From: Bugulina stolonifera
Taxonomy: Eukaryota; Bryozoa; Gymnolaemata; Cheilostomatida; Bugulidae
NCBI GenBank assembly: GCA_935421135.1
Contig: OW285189.1
Coordinates: 16,141,072-16,205,071 of the forward strand
Length of the DNA stretch: 64,000 bases
Direction of reading: 5' to 3'
Both the position numbers and the translations under genes were made by a program. Shown piece by piece: positions 10,870 through 24,000 of this stretch (position 1 is the first letter of the stretch; every line of letters starts with the position of its first letter). The notes under the pieces were generated by a model. It was not told where the DNA came from. It was given only the letters and a program-made list of their open reading frames with translations, and did no database searches.

Positions 10870-13800
10870 ATGTCTGAAGAAGAAGGGAATATAAACATCA
10901 TTCTCAGCAGGATTGGCATTCCTGGAAGATACCAGATATTCACATTTACATGTACCTTCATTATAGGGATAATATCAACATTCCAAACAGTAGGTCTGGC
11001 ATTCATTCAGGCGGACTTGAGTTACAGGTAAGTTATGTTCGACTATTAATACTCAAAGCATGAGGTAAAATCAGCAATCACCAGGAGGTGAAATGTAGGC
11101 TCAGATCTGAGGGACAGGGTAGTTGCAAGGCAGACTGAACAGGAAGTAAGATAGTCTTTGTTCTTTGTCAAAGTTAAAGTTTTTTTCCATGTTTTTTGCT
11201 AACCCCACAGCTCCTACCGCAAACCTGAATATCAGTCTTGGTACCATTGATACTCTACCGCTCACAGAAAAAGAACCCAAGGAGCATGGTTCTAAAAGGT
11301 AGTTATGGACTGTGCCTGGGTTATTGGTGAATTTACGATTGTTCGAAAATTTCATTTCGAAACATGACGCTCCGAAAATGTTCAAACCCCAAATTCCAAC
11401 CTCAACCACACATCAATGTTTTCGGAACGTCCTATTTCTTTCTAACAGTTGACATTTTCGAAATATCCCTTCACCGTTATTGATAGTGATACACGCACCA
11501 CAGAACAGGAACAGAATCAGGAATAAAAATCAAACATTGTGCCTAACACTGTTTTACATCGCAAAACTTTTAATGCTGTCGAATTGATAGTTGGTCTGTA
11601 TGGCTGCCTTTTCATTTAGATGCTCTGAAGAGGATGGGCTATACAACAGCACCTTCAGTGACTCCAATGGTGTCTTTAACAACTCGTGCTCGGTACAAGG
11701 GAGCTCTACTGACTGCCAGGAGTTCACCTATGACCATTCTGTTTTCAAGAGTACTATCATAAGTGAGGTACACAGTCTAACATATCACTGGAAGATATTG
11801 CTCCTAGTAGTAGTTGCACCATTCTACTACATGATTGTGTGTGATTTTGCTAAAGCGTATTAACTTTATTCCGACAATACATGCATTTAACTGCAGGCTG
11901 CGTAGCACAACACAGTATTGCATAATATAATATCTTGTTTCAATTAAGTTTGTTTGAAACCAAACTGAAGCATTTGCATGATTTTGCTATTCTTTGACAT
12001 AACTATTCAGGGTTTAGGAGAAAATAGTTTACTGTTATCTAAACATGTGGGCATTTTAAAATTATCAAACATTTGTCAAGGATGCTTATGATAAGATATC
12101 ACATTGATACAAGCTGATTGTAGATAACTTAAGCCTCACTTATACCAAATAATGATCAAGTATGCACCTGATATTTCGAATAATATGTCTCAAATTATCT
12201 TGACTCCTCACTAAACTGACCTTCTAGGCTTCATAAATAATCCATTAACCTTACTGGGTGTTTCAACCCTAGTCTCTGCTTTCAAGTTAAGCATAGGAAC
12301 CATCTTCTCTTCACCACAGTTTGTATAAGCATAAATAGCCTTAGAACGCATACGTGACCTCTAAGGCCTAGTCCCTCACTCTATCAGTGAATATTGTATA
12401 TAATTCTAGTAGTCATTATACATCATTTTCATGTAATAGACAGGCATTAGAGTAAAAATAATAAAGATGCTTACTTGTAGATGTGTACTAGAAACTGATG
12501 CCTGTAAAGGTCACATGTAGGTCAAATGTGTAGGTGAAACATGCAGTCAAACATCAATTTAACAGAGCTTTTTATTACACCTTATGACAAACAATGTGAT
12601 GTAAAACAAATTATATATAACGAGGAATAGTTGCATCTGTATTAGTAGTATGTCTTTATCAATGTGTCTGTATCAACAAGGTGATAACACATTCTCTGTC
12701 TAAATATTGGATTCAGTTCAGCCAAAACAAACGAAAGCTTATTTTAGTCCAGGTTTCTTCCAAGGTGAATTGAAGATAAGATAAATTTATACAGACTACA
12801 AGCATAGATAGATGCATGTAATAGGACCTAGCACCAGCCCCAACCTGTTAATGTAGATGAGTTATTTACAAGAACACAACTAAACGCACAGATCTGTGAC
12901 TATCACAGTTCTGTATTATCACACTTTATACCCGTAGCTTAGGTTATACATGTAATTATGATAAAATATAAAAATGGATGTTAGATATTACTGAGCATGT
13001 TGCACTAACATTTATAGCACAATAAAACAAAACATTGTAATAACCATTGATATCTGTTTCTTTCATCATAACTGCAATGTAAGCTACAGGCATAGATGTA
13101 ATAATAAAATTAAATTATATCTATGTCTACATAGATGTCTGCATCCATGTCTATATCTATGGCTACATGTATGTAGAACGTTCCACTTTAAGTCTTTCAA
13201 TGAATTCGGTTTATTTAAACTTTATTAAAACAGATGAATCCCCAACCTCATCGCTTACCACAGTATATCTCATAGAAATGATTAGTTCAGATCAATGTCA
13301 GTTTTAAGTTACAATGTCACTGTTATCATAATCAGGGTTTGAACTTGTTACCATAGTTCATAGTACAAATTCACTGCTTTTATCGTTGACAGCACTTACA
13401 TTTTCTACATGTATGCACAGATTGGCTCACAAAATACTCTCTTTTACTGTTTAGTTCAATCTGGTTTGCTCTAGAGCCAAGTACGTAACTATCAGCAACC
13501 TGGTGTATAATGGCGTAGGAATACCCTGTGGTGTGTTTACTGGCTGGCTCTCTGATAGGTTGGTTGGTGAATACATCTATAACCATCATGTTACTATTTG
13601 GGTGCTCTCCTGTAACAGGAGAAGATTTAGTGAATATTGGTGTTTCAAAGCACATGACCTACGATGCTAGTAATTTTTTAAAAGTCATAAACTGTTGTCT
13701 TTAGATGTTAGTCTTGGAATTAACAAGAGAAAATGTGCAATTCTGCCTAGAAACATCCTTGCCTGCTACAAAGAGTGCTTACTCTTATTTTGTCGTCATT

Positions 13801-16627
13801 GGTCAATATTGACCAACCATATCTGCTTTATGTTAAGCTAGCTTCTAGGATTTCCTTTCAACTTACAACCTGGAAATGTTCTAAAGATAAAGAATAACTA
13901 CTCCAGTTTTTTTTCTGGTCACACGCAAAGCACAAAGTCTCCGATCCACCGATTCTAAGCCTCAGTTACATTTATGGCATTGACCTCCGACTTTAGTTTT
14001 ATAACCTTGATATTTTAGCAACACACACAAACTTAGTATATAAAGCATATTATATGATAGGGTTGGGAGGAAGCCGTGTATAATTGGACATCTGATAGTC
14101 ATTGGAATAGTGGGAGTGATCACAGCTTTCTCTGTCAACATAGAGATGTATATTATACTAAAAGTCCTGATGTCAGCACCTACTGTTGGACTATACGACA
14201 GCATGAACTCACACCGTACGTATTGACATTAATAGACTTTTGCTGCATCTAGCTGTAACTTTATGGGTATAACACTGTACATCATTATCATAAAATTATT
14301 ATTTTAAACGTATGAATTTACGTTGTGTCGATCTATGCCAAAATGTTGGCAGGGTTATTCTCCGTCTATGCAAACAAACTGTATTTGTATAACTGTACAT
14401 GCACGTCATATAGAGCCGACGTCCTAATCAAATATCACATGTGTTTTGATTTCTCGGTTAATTTATGCTCAGCGATGGCAGGTCAATCTCTGTGTACTTT
14501 TGTATTATTGGACAGTAAGTGAGACCACAGCACCTGTGAAGAGACCACATGTTCTGATTGGCTCAGTGATATCTTGGGGCGTTGCTATCCTCCTTATGTC
14601 AGGTTTGTCTTACCTAATTAGGGACTGGATGTACCTCCAGATCGTCATCAGTGCACCGTGCCTTGTGTTAGCAGCTATCGCATACTGGTGAGAGCTAAAC
14701 ATAATTCTGTACAGCCATATGCCTAACCACAATAAATGTAGTTCAATATTTTCACAGTTTAAATTTGCTATCAAATAAAAATAATAAAAAAAACATCAGA
14801 TAACAAATCCATGTATAATACATAGTGTTATATGAGCTAGCTAATTAACAGTATGAGTAAGTCCACATTGTATCTACAATAACCATAATCCTTGGAAGGA
14901 CAAGAATCAAATAAAATCAATCACTATTGCCAGCACTCTCTGCCATTCATTTGGCGCCTAGTTGGAGAGCACATTTAATAGACTGACGTGTATATACCGC
15001 ATGCAACATCAATTTGCATCGCTTACAGTACGCGATGTTTGTGCATCCAACTCTGAACTTACATACTAAGATTGTTTATTACTCGGCAGGGCCTACGATG
15101 AGTCTCCTCACTGGCTGTGTAGTAAAGGTCGATTCATGGAATCACAGAAGGTTCTGGAGACAATAGCCAGATGGAACAAGTTAGACATCAGTGATATGTC
15201 TGTATTGCCAGACAAGTACGAGCTAAAAGATGCGAGTGAACCCAACGCTGAGGACAAGGACTCGTTTACCGAAGAAACTGGCAATAAGGCTGATGTTGAT
15301 ACGGAACCTGAAATTAATACAAGCAATGATGAAGATACAAGACACGGATGTATTCGTATATTGAAGAGTCCAAGATTCTTAGCTATGTTCTTCGTTTGCT
15401 CTTTTGGATGGTGAGTTAATAAAAATGTCCTTCAAATATTCAAATCATGTCAATATTTGATCTCAGACTGTGTTATGTGTTATTTGACAAAAGGTTTTAA
15501 AGACTGATTCAATCAATAGACATCACTGCAATAATCCATACTAACTCCCATCTAATGTATAACGAGTAAATAATAATTTATTATCTTTATTATCACAGGC
15601 TATCATGCAATCTAGGATACTACGGCATGCTCTATGGTATAGGAGACTTAGTAGGAGATCTACACATCAATAATACTCTGGGAGGGGTGGCTGAGCTGAT
15701 AGCCTACTTCCTGTGTTTCGTCATACTAAAAGGGGGAAGAAAATATGTCTATGTTAGCTTTGGACTAGTTGGTGGCCTCAGTCTAATAGCCTCAGGGGTT
15801 TTCACTCTATACCTACCAGGTAAGAGAATGTCTAGAATGCGCAATGTCATACCTATACAATGCATCATACACGTCTTAGCATGAGATTATACCACATAGA
15901 CATAAACGTGACGTCTGTTATTCTTTTATTCACCAGATGTCACATGGGTCATAATAACATTGACAATGTTAGGACGACTCTGTATCTCCTCTGCTTGGCA
16001 AGTTCTGTATGTTTGGTGTATTGAGTTGTTCCCTACAAGCGTGAGGAACACAATGCTACAGTCTTCTCTCACATTCGGCCATGTTGGCACCACATTAGGA
16101 CCATTAATGGCCGACTTGGTAAGAAACTATATACTCGTAATCTTAGTAGTTTTAATAAGTTCTTATAAACTTGTTGGTACCTTAAAGTTATTCTCTCTTT
16201 CCCAAAGCAGTTGAGAGAGAGGACAACTTCAGCATTACTGTCACTGTCATCGTCACCATAACATTGTTTTCCAATAGTAAATACATCTACATGTGCATGT
16301 GCATACTTGAATTGTTACTTGAATTGCTACTTGAATAGATATCAAGTCAAACAACGCTTGGAAACTATTGATTTCAAGAACCAGTAAATATTCCTATTCC
16401 CAATGCTGATATTTTTGATTTTTCAGGAAAAGGTGGTGACCAACCCAAGTGTAAATATAACTGTCATCTCTCCTTTTACCTATGGCACAATATTTGCTCT
16501 CTCTGGACTATCAGCACTTTACTTACCTGAGACGAACAACAAACCACTTCCTGTGACGATAGGTGATGCTATTAAAATGAGTCAGAAAAAGAAACGGCAA
16601 AATTGTGATGACAAGTCTGCTATGTAA
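10870..16627 (+). CDS. SLC22-like organic ion transporter (MFS), tandem copy 2
   Basis: Nine exons with exactly the same lengths as copy 1 give 553 aa: 10870-11027, 11620-11767, 13455-13558, 14061-14215, 14516-14687, 15090-15410, 15599-15819, 15937-16118 and 16427-16627. The diagnostic SLC22 motifs are kept (FNLVC, GWLSDRVGRKP, DESPHWL, ELFPTSVRNT, LPETNNKPLP). Differences from copy 1 are scattered substitutions, for example in the acidic loop of exon 6 and the basic C-terminus. No stop or frameshift interrupts it, so both copies look functional. Introns differ clearly in length and content, so the duplication is not very recent. AATAAA at 16698 lies about 70 nt after the stop. Confidence 0.93.
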
Positions 16628-16703
16628 TCACACTCAGTTTCATTGTTTATGTCTACCGAAATCAACAGCAACTAAAGGTGATTTGGGTCTAAACTCAAAT
16701 AAA

Positions 16704-19057
16704 AAAGATATTTTAATGTACGGGATAATGCAATAACATACCTCAAACTTTTACTTTTTATTACAAAATAATATTGTATATTCACTCCATGCTTATAGTA
16801 GTGAGAGCCAAAAATGTCCATGGACTCTCTAATTATTCTAGCTGATATTTTGATTTCTAATAACAGAAATTTGACTGCCGCAAACTATTTTATTTTTGGC
16901 AAATGTGAGAATACATGTGATATTTTCATCAGACGCATAACTGGTTAGGCTACGTTACGTTATACATGTAGCAAGCCAACACTATTATAGTATTGACTAA
17001 GATTTGAACTGAGATCAAACCCTCAAACTGTGGTTCCCACACTTTTGTAAAAATGAGATGTTAAAACATGAATTTAAACATATTATTCAGGGCTGTTACA
17101 CAGATTGCATATTCTACCAGAAAATTTTTGTGAAACAGCATATACCATATTATACAGTATTTATACCTACGGCTATCTAAAATCATAAATACAGAAGTAA
17201 CTTTTCCGCTGCTAGCTGTACGCACCTTTCTTGCTGATACTCTCTAGGTTTCAGCAGAACAGATAATTGGTAGACAACGTGAGATTTTGTAGAATATTAG
17301 AGATGCTTGGTTGGTGTTCCTTCTTCTTTTACAGTTGCCAATTTTATTCTAAACACATGTAAAAGGTGTCAATGTAGATAGAACAAAGAATTGTAGAGGA
17401 TAGAGAACGCAAATGGGAGTCGAGCCATATTATATAAACCACATTCCTTGACTTGATGAGAAACATGTTGCTCTCTGTCACTGAAAAGGTGCTGAAAATG
17501 GAGGCATAATTTTGCACTAAATCGGTAAAAAGAACCGTCATATATATTGTAATGTAGAGAATACTCATCGATTCTTTACTAAAAGAGAGTCGTCTTCTCT
17601 TTATTTTGTAAGTTGCCTGTTCTTACCTCAAACCCAACCTCAACATAGAGACGTTTCCTAGAAAATAGAGGTGGAACGAGACAGCATTTTTGGATTCGAG
17701 ACGAGACGAGACTGGGTTTTAGGATTCAAGGGATTTTTCCTAAAAAGTTTGCCAAATTTTGTATCTTTGCATGTTAGAACTTCGATAGTTTCAATTGCTA
17801 CTCTATAAACTATTTATATTTCATATGTGTTGTATTTTATCATTATGCATTTCAATAAAAGGTGAACAGAAGGCTGTAAAATATATTGCACATGTATTCC
17901 ATGTACATTACATGTACATGTAACAGGGGTACTAAATAGTGTAATTTGACAAATTGGTATGGAGTTATGTTTCCACTAATTAAATAATCTTCTGGTAAGG
18001 ACATATCATTAAATTATGGGAGTGGTGATTGACAGTCGTTAGTAATTCTGCATGACGTGTAGTGATCGACTAGTAGCTCAGCGTTAGCTGCAATGCTATT
18101 AACTAGGAACTCAGTGCTGGGAATGTAAATGTAGGTAGTATTACTAAATAATTTGAATAATGATTTTCTATTTGATAGATTTATTGTTGATGCGCAATGA
18201 ATTGTATTATAAGTATTAATTTATCATAAATGAAAATTATTAGGTGCTATTTGTTTTCCAGTCTCAAACCTCTGAGGTCCGTTAAATAGGATGGCCAAGT
18301 GGCTCGACAGAAACAAAAAAAACAAAAAAAACAAAACAAAAACAAAACAAACACTAATTGCCATCTCGAGACGACTTTCGAGACAAGACAAGTCGATACG
18401 AGGCTCGAGAAATCTCGAGTCTCGTTCCACCTCTACCAGAAAATGGCCCTATGCAAAATAATACTGGGAACCCTTGCTCTATATACCTTCTACAGATGCA
18501 TATGGTACTATGGTAGTATTGTAGAGGAATTACCCTCTCCTTTCCTAATCAGATTGCTTATCACTGGAGTAGAGAGCAAGAGATGATAACTTTAAACAAC
18601 GAAATACAATATATGATGTCAATTGCAATTCTATGGGTTCGATAACATAGACACGTGTACTACATCACATTGTGCAAGTAAATAGAATAGCATTAACCTT
18701 CAAAGTGATTTTTAATCTTAAATATCTAATTTAAGTATGTGTTACAATGGGAAATGTTAGTGAGCTTTGATCTGTTCCATTCTCTGACTTTGCAGTCATG
18801 TTTGTTCAGCTTATCATTGGCTATAAAACCTACATGGCCAATATTTATATTGTGCTACTTATACTTTAACTACATGATATACAAGTTCATAGGTAGTGTT
18901 AGTAATACCGTCATACTACACGTTTATAATCAGCCGTATCTATAGTAGAAGTACACTTAACAGGTAACCTGTATGTCAGTTATGTATATATCACCAAGTA
19001 CCTTCTGCCGCTAATATTAGTAATAAGTAAGAAATACTATCAATAGGAGTGTGAGAA
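16704..19057. other. Intergenic region after transporter copy 2
   Basis: The first ~400 bp still resembles the 3' flank of copy 1. The region then contains a hAT-type element (17666-18435). No gene was recognised between it and the CRAL-TRIO start codon. Confidence 0.55.
17666..18435. mobile_element. Non-autonomous hAT-like element
   Basis: Terminal inverted repeats TAGAGGTGGAACGAGAC / GTCTCGTTCCACCTCTA bound a 770-bp element. The flanks CTAGAAAA (17658-17665) and CCAGAAAA (18436-18443) form an 8-bp target duplication with one mismatch, the hAT size. GAGACGAGACGAG-type subterminal repeats lie inside both ends. No transposase frame was seen. Confidence 0.85.
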
Positions 19058-20997
19058 ATGTCTCTAAGTGCTGCGTTACAAAAGAAGGCGGAGGAGGAAC
19101 TCGGAGAGAAGATTGAGAACAGAGAGAAAGATATCACTAAATTGAGAGACTTGGTTAAATCTGATCTAGGTGGGTGCATATGGTAACATTTCTCTAACTT
19201 CTAAAGTTGAGTATGACCTCATAGCTTTTAGGTTGGCAACAGATACCATTTACGCTCGTTGAACCTGGATTTCTTTTATAATGCCCATTTTGTATAATCT
19301 ATACGTATTGTTTCTAACTCTACCTGTACTTTATGACTTGCAAGCTATGAAATGTACAGCATCATAGAGTTACCATACGAGAACCAGTCTAGTGCAGTGT
19401 TAGCCTACTACAGTAGTATCTACTATCAATGTATGCCTATGAGATTCTTCTAGCTGGTTTGCATGCATGTATAGAGCTACACATTGCTACGTATTTCCAA
19501 GAATATGATTCTGAAATCTCTCTAAAAGTGAATCAAGCTCCACATCTTGCTGCAGATTTCTATGTACTTTTGTGTAATCAGTGTGGTATCTAGATAAATA
19601 TTCTCAGCAAAACCAAGATATCCACTTGCACCAGAGGAAAATTGGATGAGTTGGTTACACTAGGGTCGCAACAACTATTTTTGATTGAAGGACAGCAATA
19701 CTAGGCTGACGATGCACAGCTTGCTAAATGAAGACTGGGGCCTCCTTCCCCCTGATTTATACAGCCCTGGGTTACACAATAGTTTTTCTATCATTGGCAA
19801 CCAGTTAGATATTCATTGTGTAAGATGTGTTTTCTCTGCAAAGTTCATTCCATCAGCCTGCATTACAGCGCTGCACTGTCCACATGATGATGATGCCTTT
19901 CTCTTGATGTTTCTGAGAGCAAGGAAATTCAGACACGAAGCAGCAGCTGAACTGATACACAGGTACATTGTAAGAATAAGATGGCTAGGTTATATGTGAT
20001 CCAAATGAAACACACCATGCACATACATGTAAATATATCAGTGTAGTACTTGTACGCTACTACATAAGTAGTATAGTCAGTGCAGATCTACACAGACACC
20101 CGGCCATTTCCGCGTCGTATTAGCCCTAGATCCAAAAACTCCCCGGGCGGACGACCACCCCACCCGTCCTCTCGCCCCCTCCTCTCCCCTAAACCTCACT
20201 CTATGTGCAAAGCCCTAGAACCTCCTCCCCCCCCCATCGCGGGTGGGGTTTCAAAAACCTCATCGGCTGTTCCGCGGAACCCAGTCTAAAGAGCAAACCC
20301 CGCGCCCCGCCCTCGCCCCGTCCCACGGCTCGGGCGAGGGGGCGCGCGTACGCGCGCGCCCCCCCCGCCCCGCGAACCCCACCCGTCCTCCCTCCACCCG
20401 TCCCCGCCCCTCCCCACCCCTCCCCTCCGCCTCGCAGCGGTTCTCGTTTGCGAGTCCAGCCGTGGCCCCACGCCGCCCTCTCCCCGCCCATCCCCCGCCC
20501 CTCCCCCGCCCTCCCTCCCCAACGACCCGTCGCGGCCCTCGCGGGTGGACCGTCGGCTGGAGTAGGGTGAAGCGAAGGAAAATACGGGTTAGAGTAATGA
20601 TAGGCTACACCCGTGCGGAGTGCCCGTGCAGAGTTTACGACGCTGACTATACTACTATAAGAAACTTACCGAGTGGTGGTGGTGCTTCCGGATGATTTCT
20701 TCGCCGGGGACTGTTGAGACTGAACTGGTCGGGGTGACACCGCACTCGCGCGCTCCTCCGTTCGAGCGCCCCCGGACCTTCGATGAAAGACTCGCGCCTT
20801 AACCCTCATTTCCCCCGGACCCTCCCCTAGGGAAATCGCCCGTCCCCGTGACGAGCGGCGAGGGAAAGTGAAGGCGGTGGCTCTTCCGCGCTTCAAACCG
20901 TAGACTTCGCGAGGAGGTTAGCCGACGACATCATCGCTCGGAGAGGTAGAAATAGAAATAGATAAACGGGATAGATGGATGCTTGTCTTCTCATCGC

Positions 20998-21061
<64 letters not shown>

Positions 21062-24000
21062 CAAATAGACCCGCCTCTACGATGATGTCATTGACTCGCC
21101 ACCAATTTCTTTGACCACCGCGTCCACTTTCCCCCGGGTAGCAAACTCCGATAGGGAGAGAGCGCATCGTGCGCGTGCGATGTCACCCCCCACCTACGAA
21201 TGAAGACAATAGAAGAAATGTGAACTGATAAGGGGCGAGTATGAGCGGAAGCTGCGCTAGTACCATCTACCCCCTTGGTTTGGAGAGGTAAATGGTTTTT
21301 AATGTATTAGCTAGTGTTTTATTGCTCGGTTTTAAGGCTACAACCGGTAAACCCTCCGTTTTGAGGACGGAGACCCCTTACAATAGAGAGTGAATGTAAA
21401 AGAAATTATACGGGTATATGTACAAGGGTTATGATGCACTGTTCGTTTACTTTCCAATTTATCGAATGAAGTAGTCTCATCTCCAAGAAATCAGTACTAG
21501 CATTCTATAGGACTCGTACTCACCTCGTCTTCTGCAACCTTCCGCTTACCATAGAAGTAGGTGAGTCCGGTCTTTAGCTGGGTGTAGCTATACGTTTGGT
21601 TTCCTCTTCTGATAAAACCCCGATTGTCCCCTCTCATCGACTCCCCTGTCCTGAGCACGGAGAGGAACTTCTCTTTGGTTAGGGCGTTTCCTCTTTTGTT
21701 TAGTCCTTTGCTGCTATACTTGCTATCACCATCAGCGGACCAGCAAAAGTATGTTTTTGAGTTGAGCGCGATGACCCCCTCCCCCCGAAACTCCTCCTTA
21801 AACAGGCCGGGGGTTCGTTCGTGTTTCGTATCGTTGCACCTTCTCACAACATTCCCTCATCTCCCACTCTTGGCCGAGCACCTTGGTCGTGATAAAGTCT
21901 CCCTTGTGCCTATCGCAGAAGGGTCTGGGAAACCATCTACCATATTCTCTGTAGAACTCTTCTTTTTTATCTTTTCGGATGACCTCATCTATACTACGAG
22001 CACTCAGAGCCATGTAAGCGCTATCCGTGTCCATTTCTACGTACTCAAAGTCCTCTCTGCTGACGAATCTGTGAAAATAAAACGAACGGGTTGTAGGGGG
22101 GGGGGTGGAGGTTGACACCAAAGAATAAATAGAGAAGGATTTGATAAAATCTTTGTATAGTCTAGTTCTACTTACCTATCCATAAAGTCGTAGTAGAATT
22201 CTAGCATTCTCAACTTGGCTCTCTGGAGGATAACGAATCCTACGACAGATGGAACATCCATTCGAATCTAAAAGAAAGAAAGAGAGAGAGAGAGTTTACC
22301 CTACCACTCAGAAAAAGTTTCGTCAAATCAAGAATCAAAATAAAAAAAAAAATATTGTCAACACTTGCCTTTTTCTTGTGAAGCTCTATCTCAAAGTAGT
22401 TTTCATCAACTTCGTTGAGACTAGAAAAGTGCCTACTCCTCACTTTGACAGCCGCCTCCTCTACTGTCTCCACATACTTGACAGTCTTATGTTTCTCTTT
22501 ATTTGTTATAGTCTTTCCGTAGGCTGAATTCCCAACGAGCTTGCTGGTGCTGGCCAAGAGGGCCAGGTCGGGATTCACATCCCCACCTCTTCTTGCGTCT
22601 GAGACCGAAGAACCAAAGTCTTTGTAGATGGCTCGTGGGATAAAGTGAACAAACTGATAGATCCTGGTAATTATCAAACCTTGATCTAGATACCATCTAG
22701 CCAGATCGGAGAGTAGTGTGATTCGCTCGCCAAAAAGACTCCCCACGAGCATTCGCTGAGGTCTCTTCAAGAATCCGTTCTGTTCGGCAAAAGCGCGCAT
22801 GTGTTCGCTAAGGTGTTTTCTTCCCACGTTTATATTCTTGAAAATAGGTGCCATCTCAGAGAACTTCGCTTTTAGCTCTTCGGGTACGGAAATGTCACAC
22901 TCCACTAAACCATAGTACTCTCCACTACGAATGTTATTGATTATCTTATCAAGGTTGACGTAACCCCTCTCCGGATAGAGAGAAGAAAAGAAGATGGCGA
23001 GAAATGTCCTAACTTCTACATCCGAACAAACTCGCGCTTCCCACTCACACTGCCGAGTGGTGATGAGCTTATAGCCTAGAGCCTTGATGTAATCTTCTTT
23101 CCTTGCAGTGTCCACCCGGAGCTCTTCATTCGTCATGTTTCTGACACCTTTTCCGTTCCCTCCTAGCTCGCACTCGTGCCCATGCCAGTAGCAACCGTGG
23201 AATTGGTACACCGTCCGACTCTGTTCACTATAACCATCCACTGGTAGGTTGTGACAGCCTATCCTCATTTCTCCTCCATTCTGTTGGTGAAGGATGACCT
23301 CTCCTCTCTTCCACGATTGGAACTCTAACCAACCATGCGCCACTTTGCTGAACTTTTTAATAGGTTCTAGAGCAAAGCCTCGGCTCTCTAGCCTCCGCCT
23401 GGGATAACCCGTAGGCATATTCCCCATCATACAGTATAGGTAGAGAGCGTTGGCATCAACTCCCAGAATGGACCTACAGGATTTTGCGGATGTGCCATAC
23501 ATCTTCTCTCGAATAGAGGTCACTCCAACTTCATGATGTCTGTGAAAGATAATGCTCGGCCCTCCCACGAGGTTATCACGAAGAGTATGGTACAGACTTT
23601 TGCTCTCCTCATCGAACAGACATATGGGTTGCGAGTTGCAAAGTTCGTCTCGGAGAGACATTAACCTATGCAGCGGAAGAGCAGCTTGTGGAGGAGAGTA
23701 GCCATAAGGTCGGGCCTCCACCTCCATAAACAACCATCTGATAGCCAAGCCTGGAAGCGAGATTGCGGATTTCAACATGTCAATACCCTTTTGTCGATAG
23801 ATAGAGCTCTGACGTGCAATGGCCTCGATGAATGGGACCACATCGAGGTTGTTGTACCAGATGAGAAAATCCCTGAACGTTTCCATGTTCTCTCTTTCCC
23901 ACACGACCTGACAGTGGTGATAATCTTGCTCGCTCAATTCTTGCTGAGTCAGCGAGTTGAAAAAACTCTCTCGGGGAGGGAGTCCATAATAATCCAACCT

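Noticed and set aside
18299..18586. 95-codon frame starting in the hAT element
   Set aside because: It runs from an A-rich part of a non-autonomous transposon into flanking DNA and lacks any domain.
20080..20695. Proline/arginine-rich open frames in the left TIR, mirrored in the right TIR
   Set aside because: They follow from extreme GC content; the same frames appear in both TIRs and overlap on both strands, with no domain.
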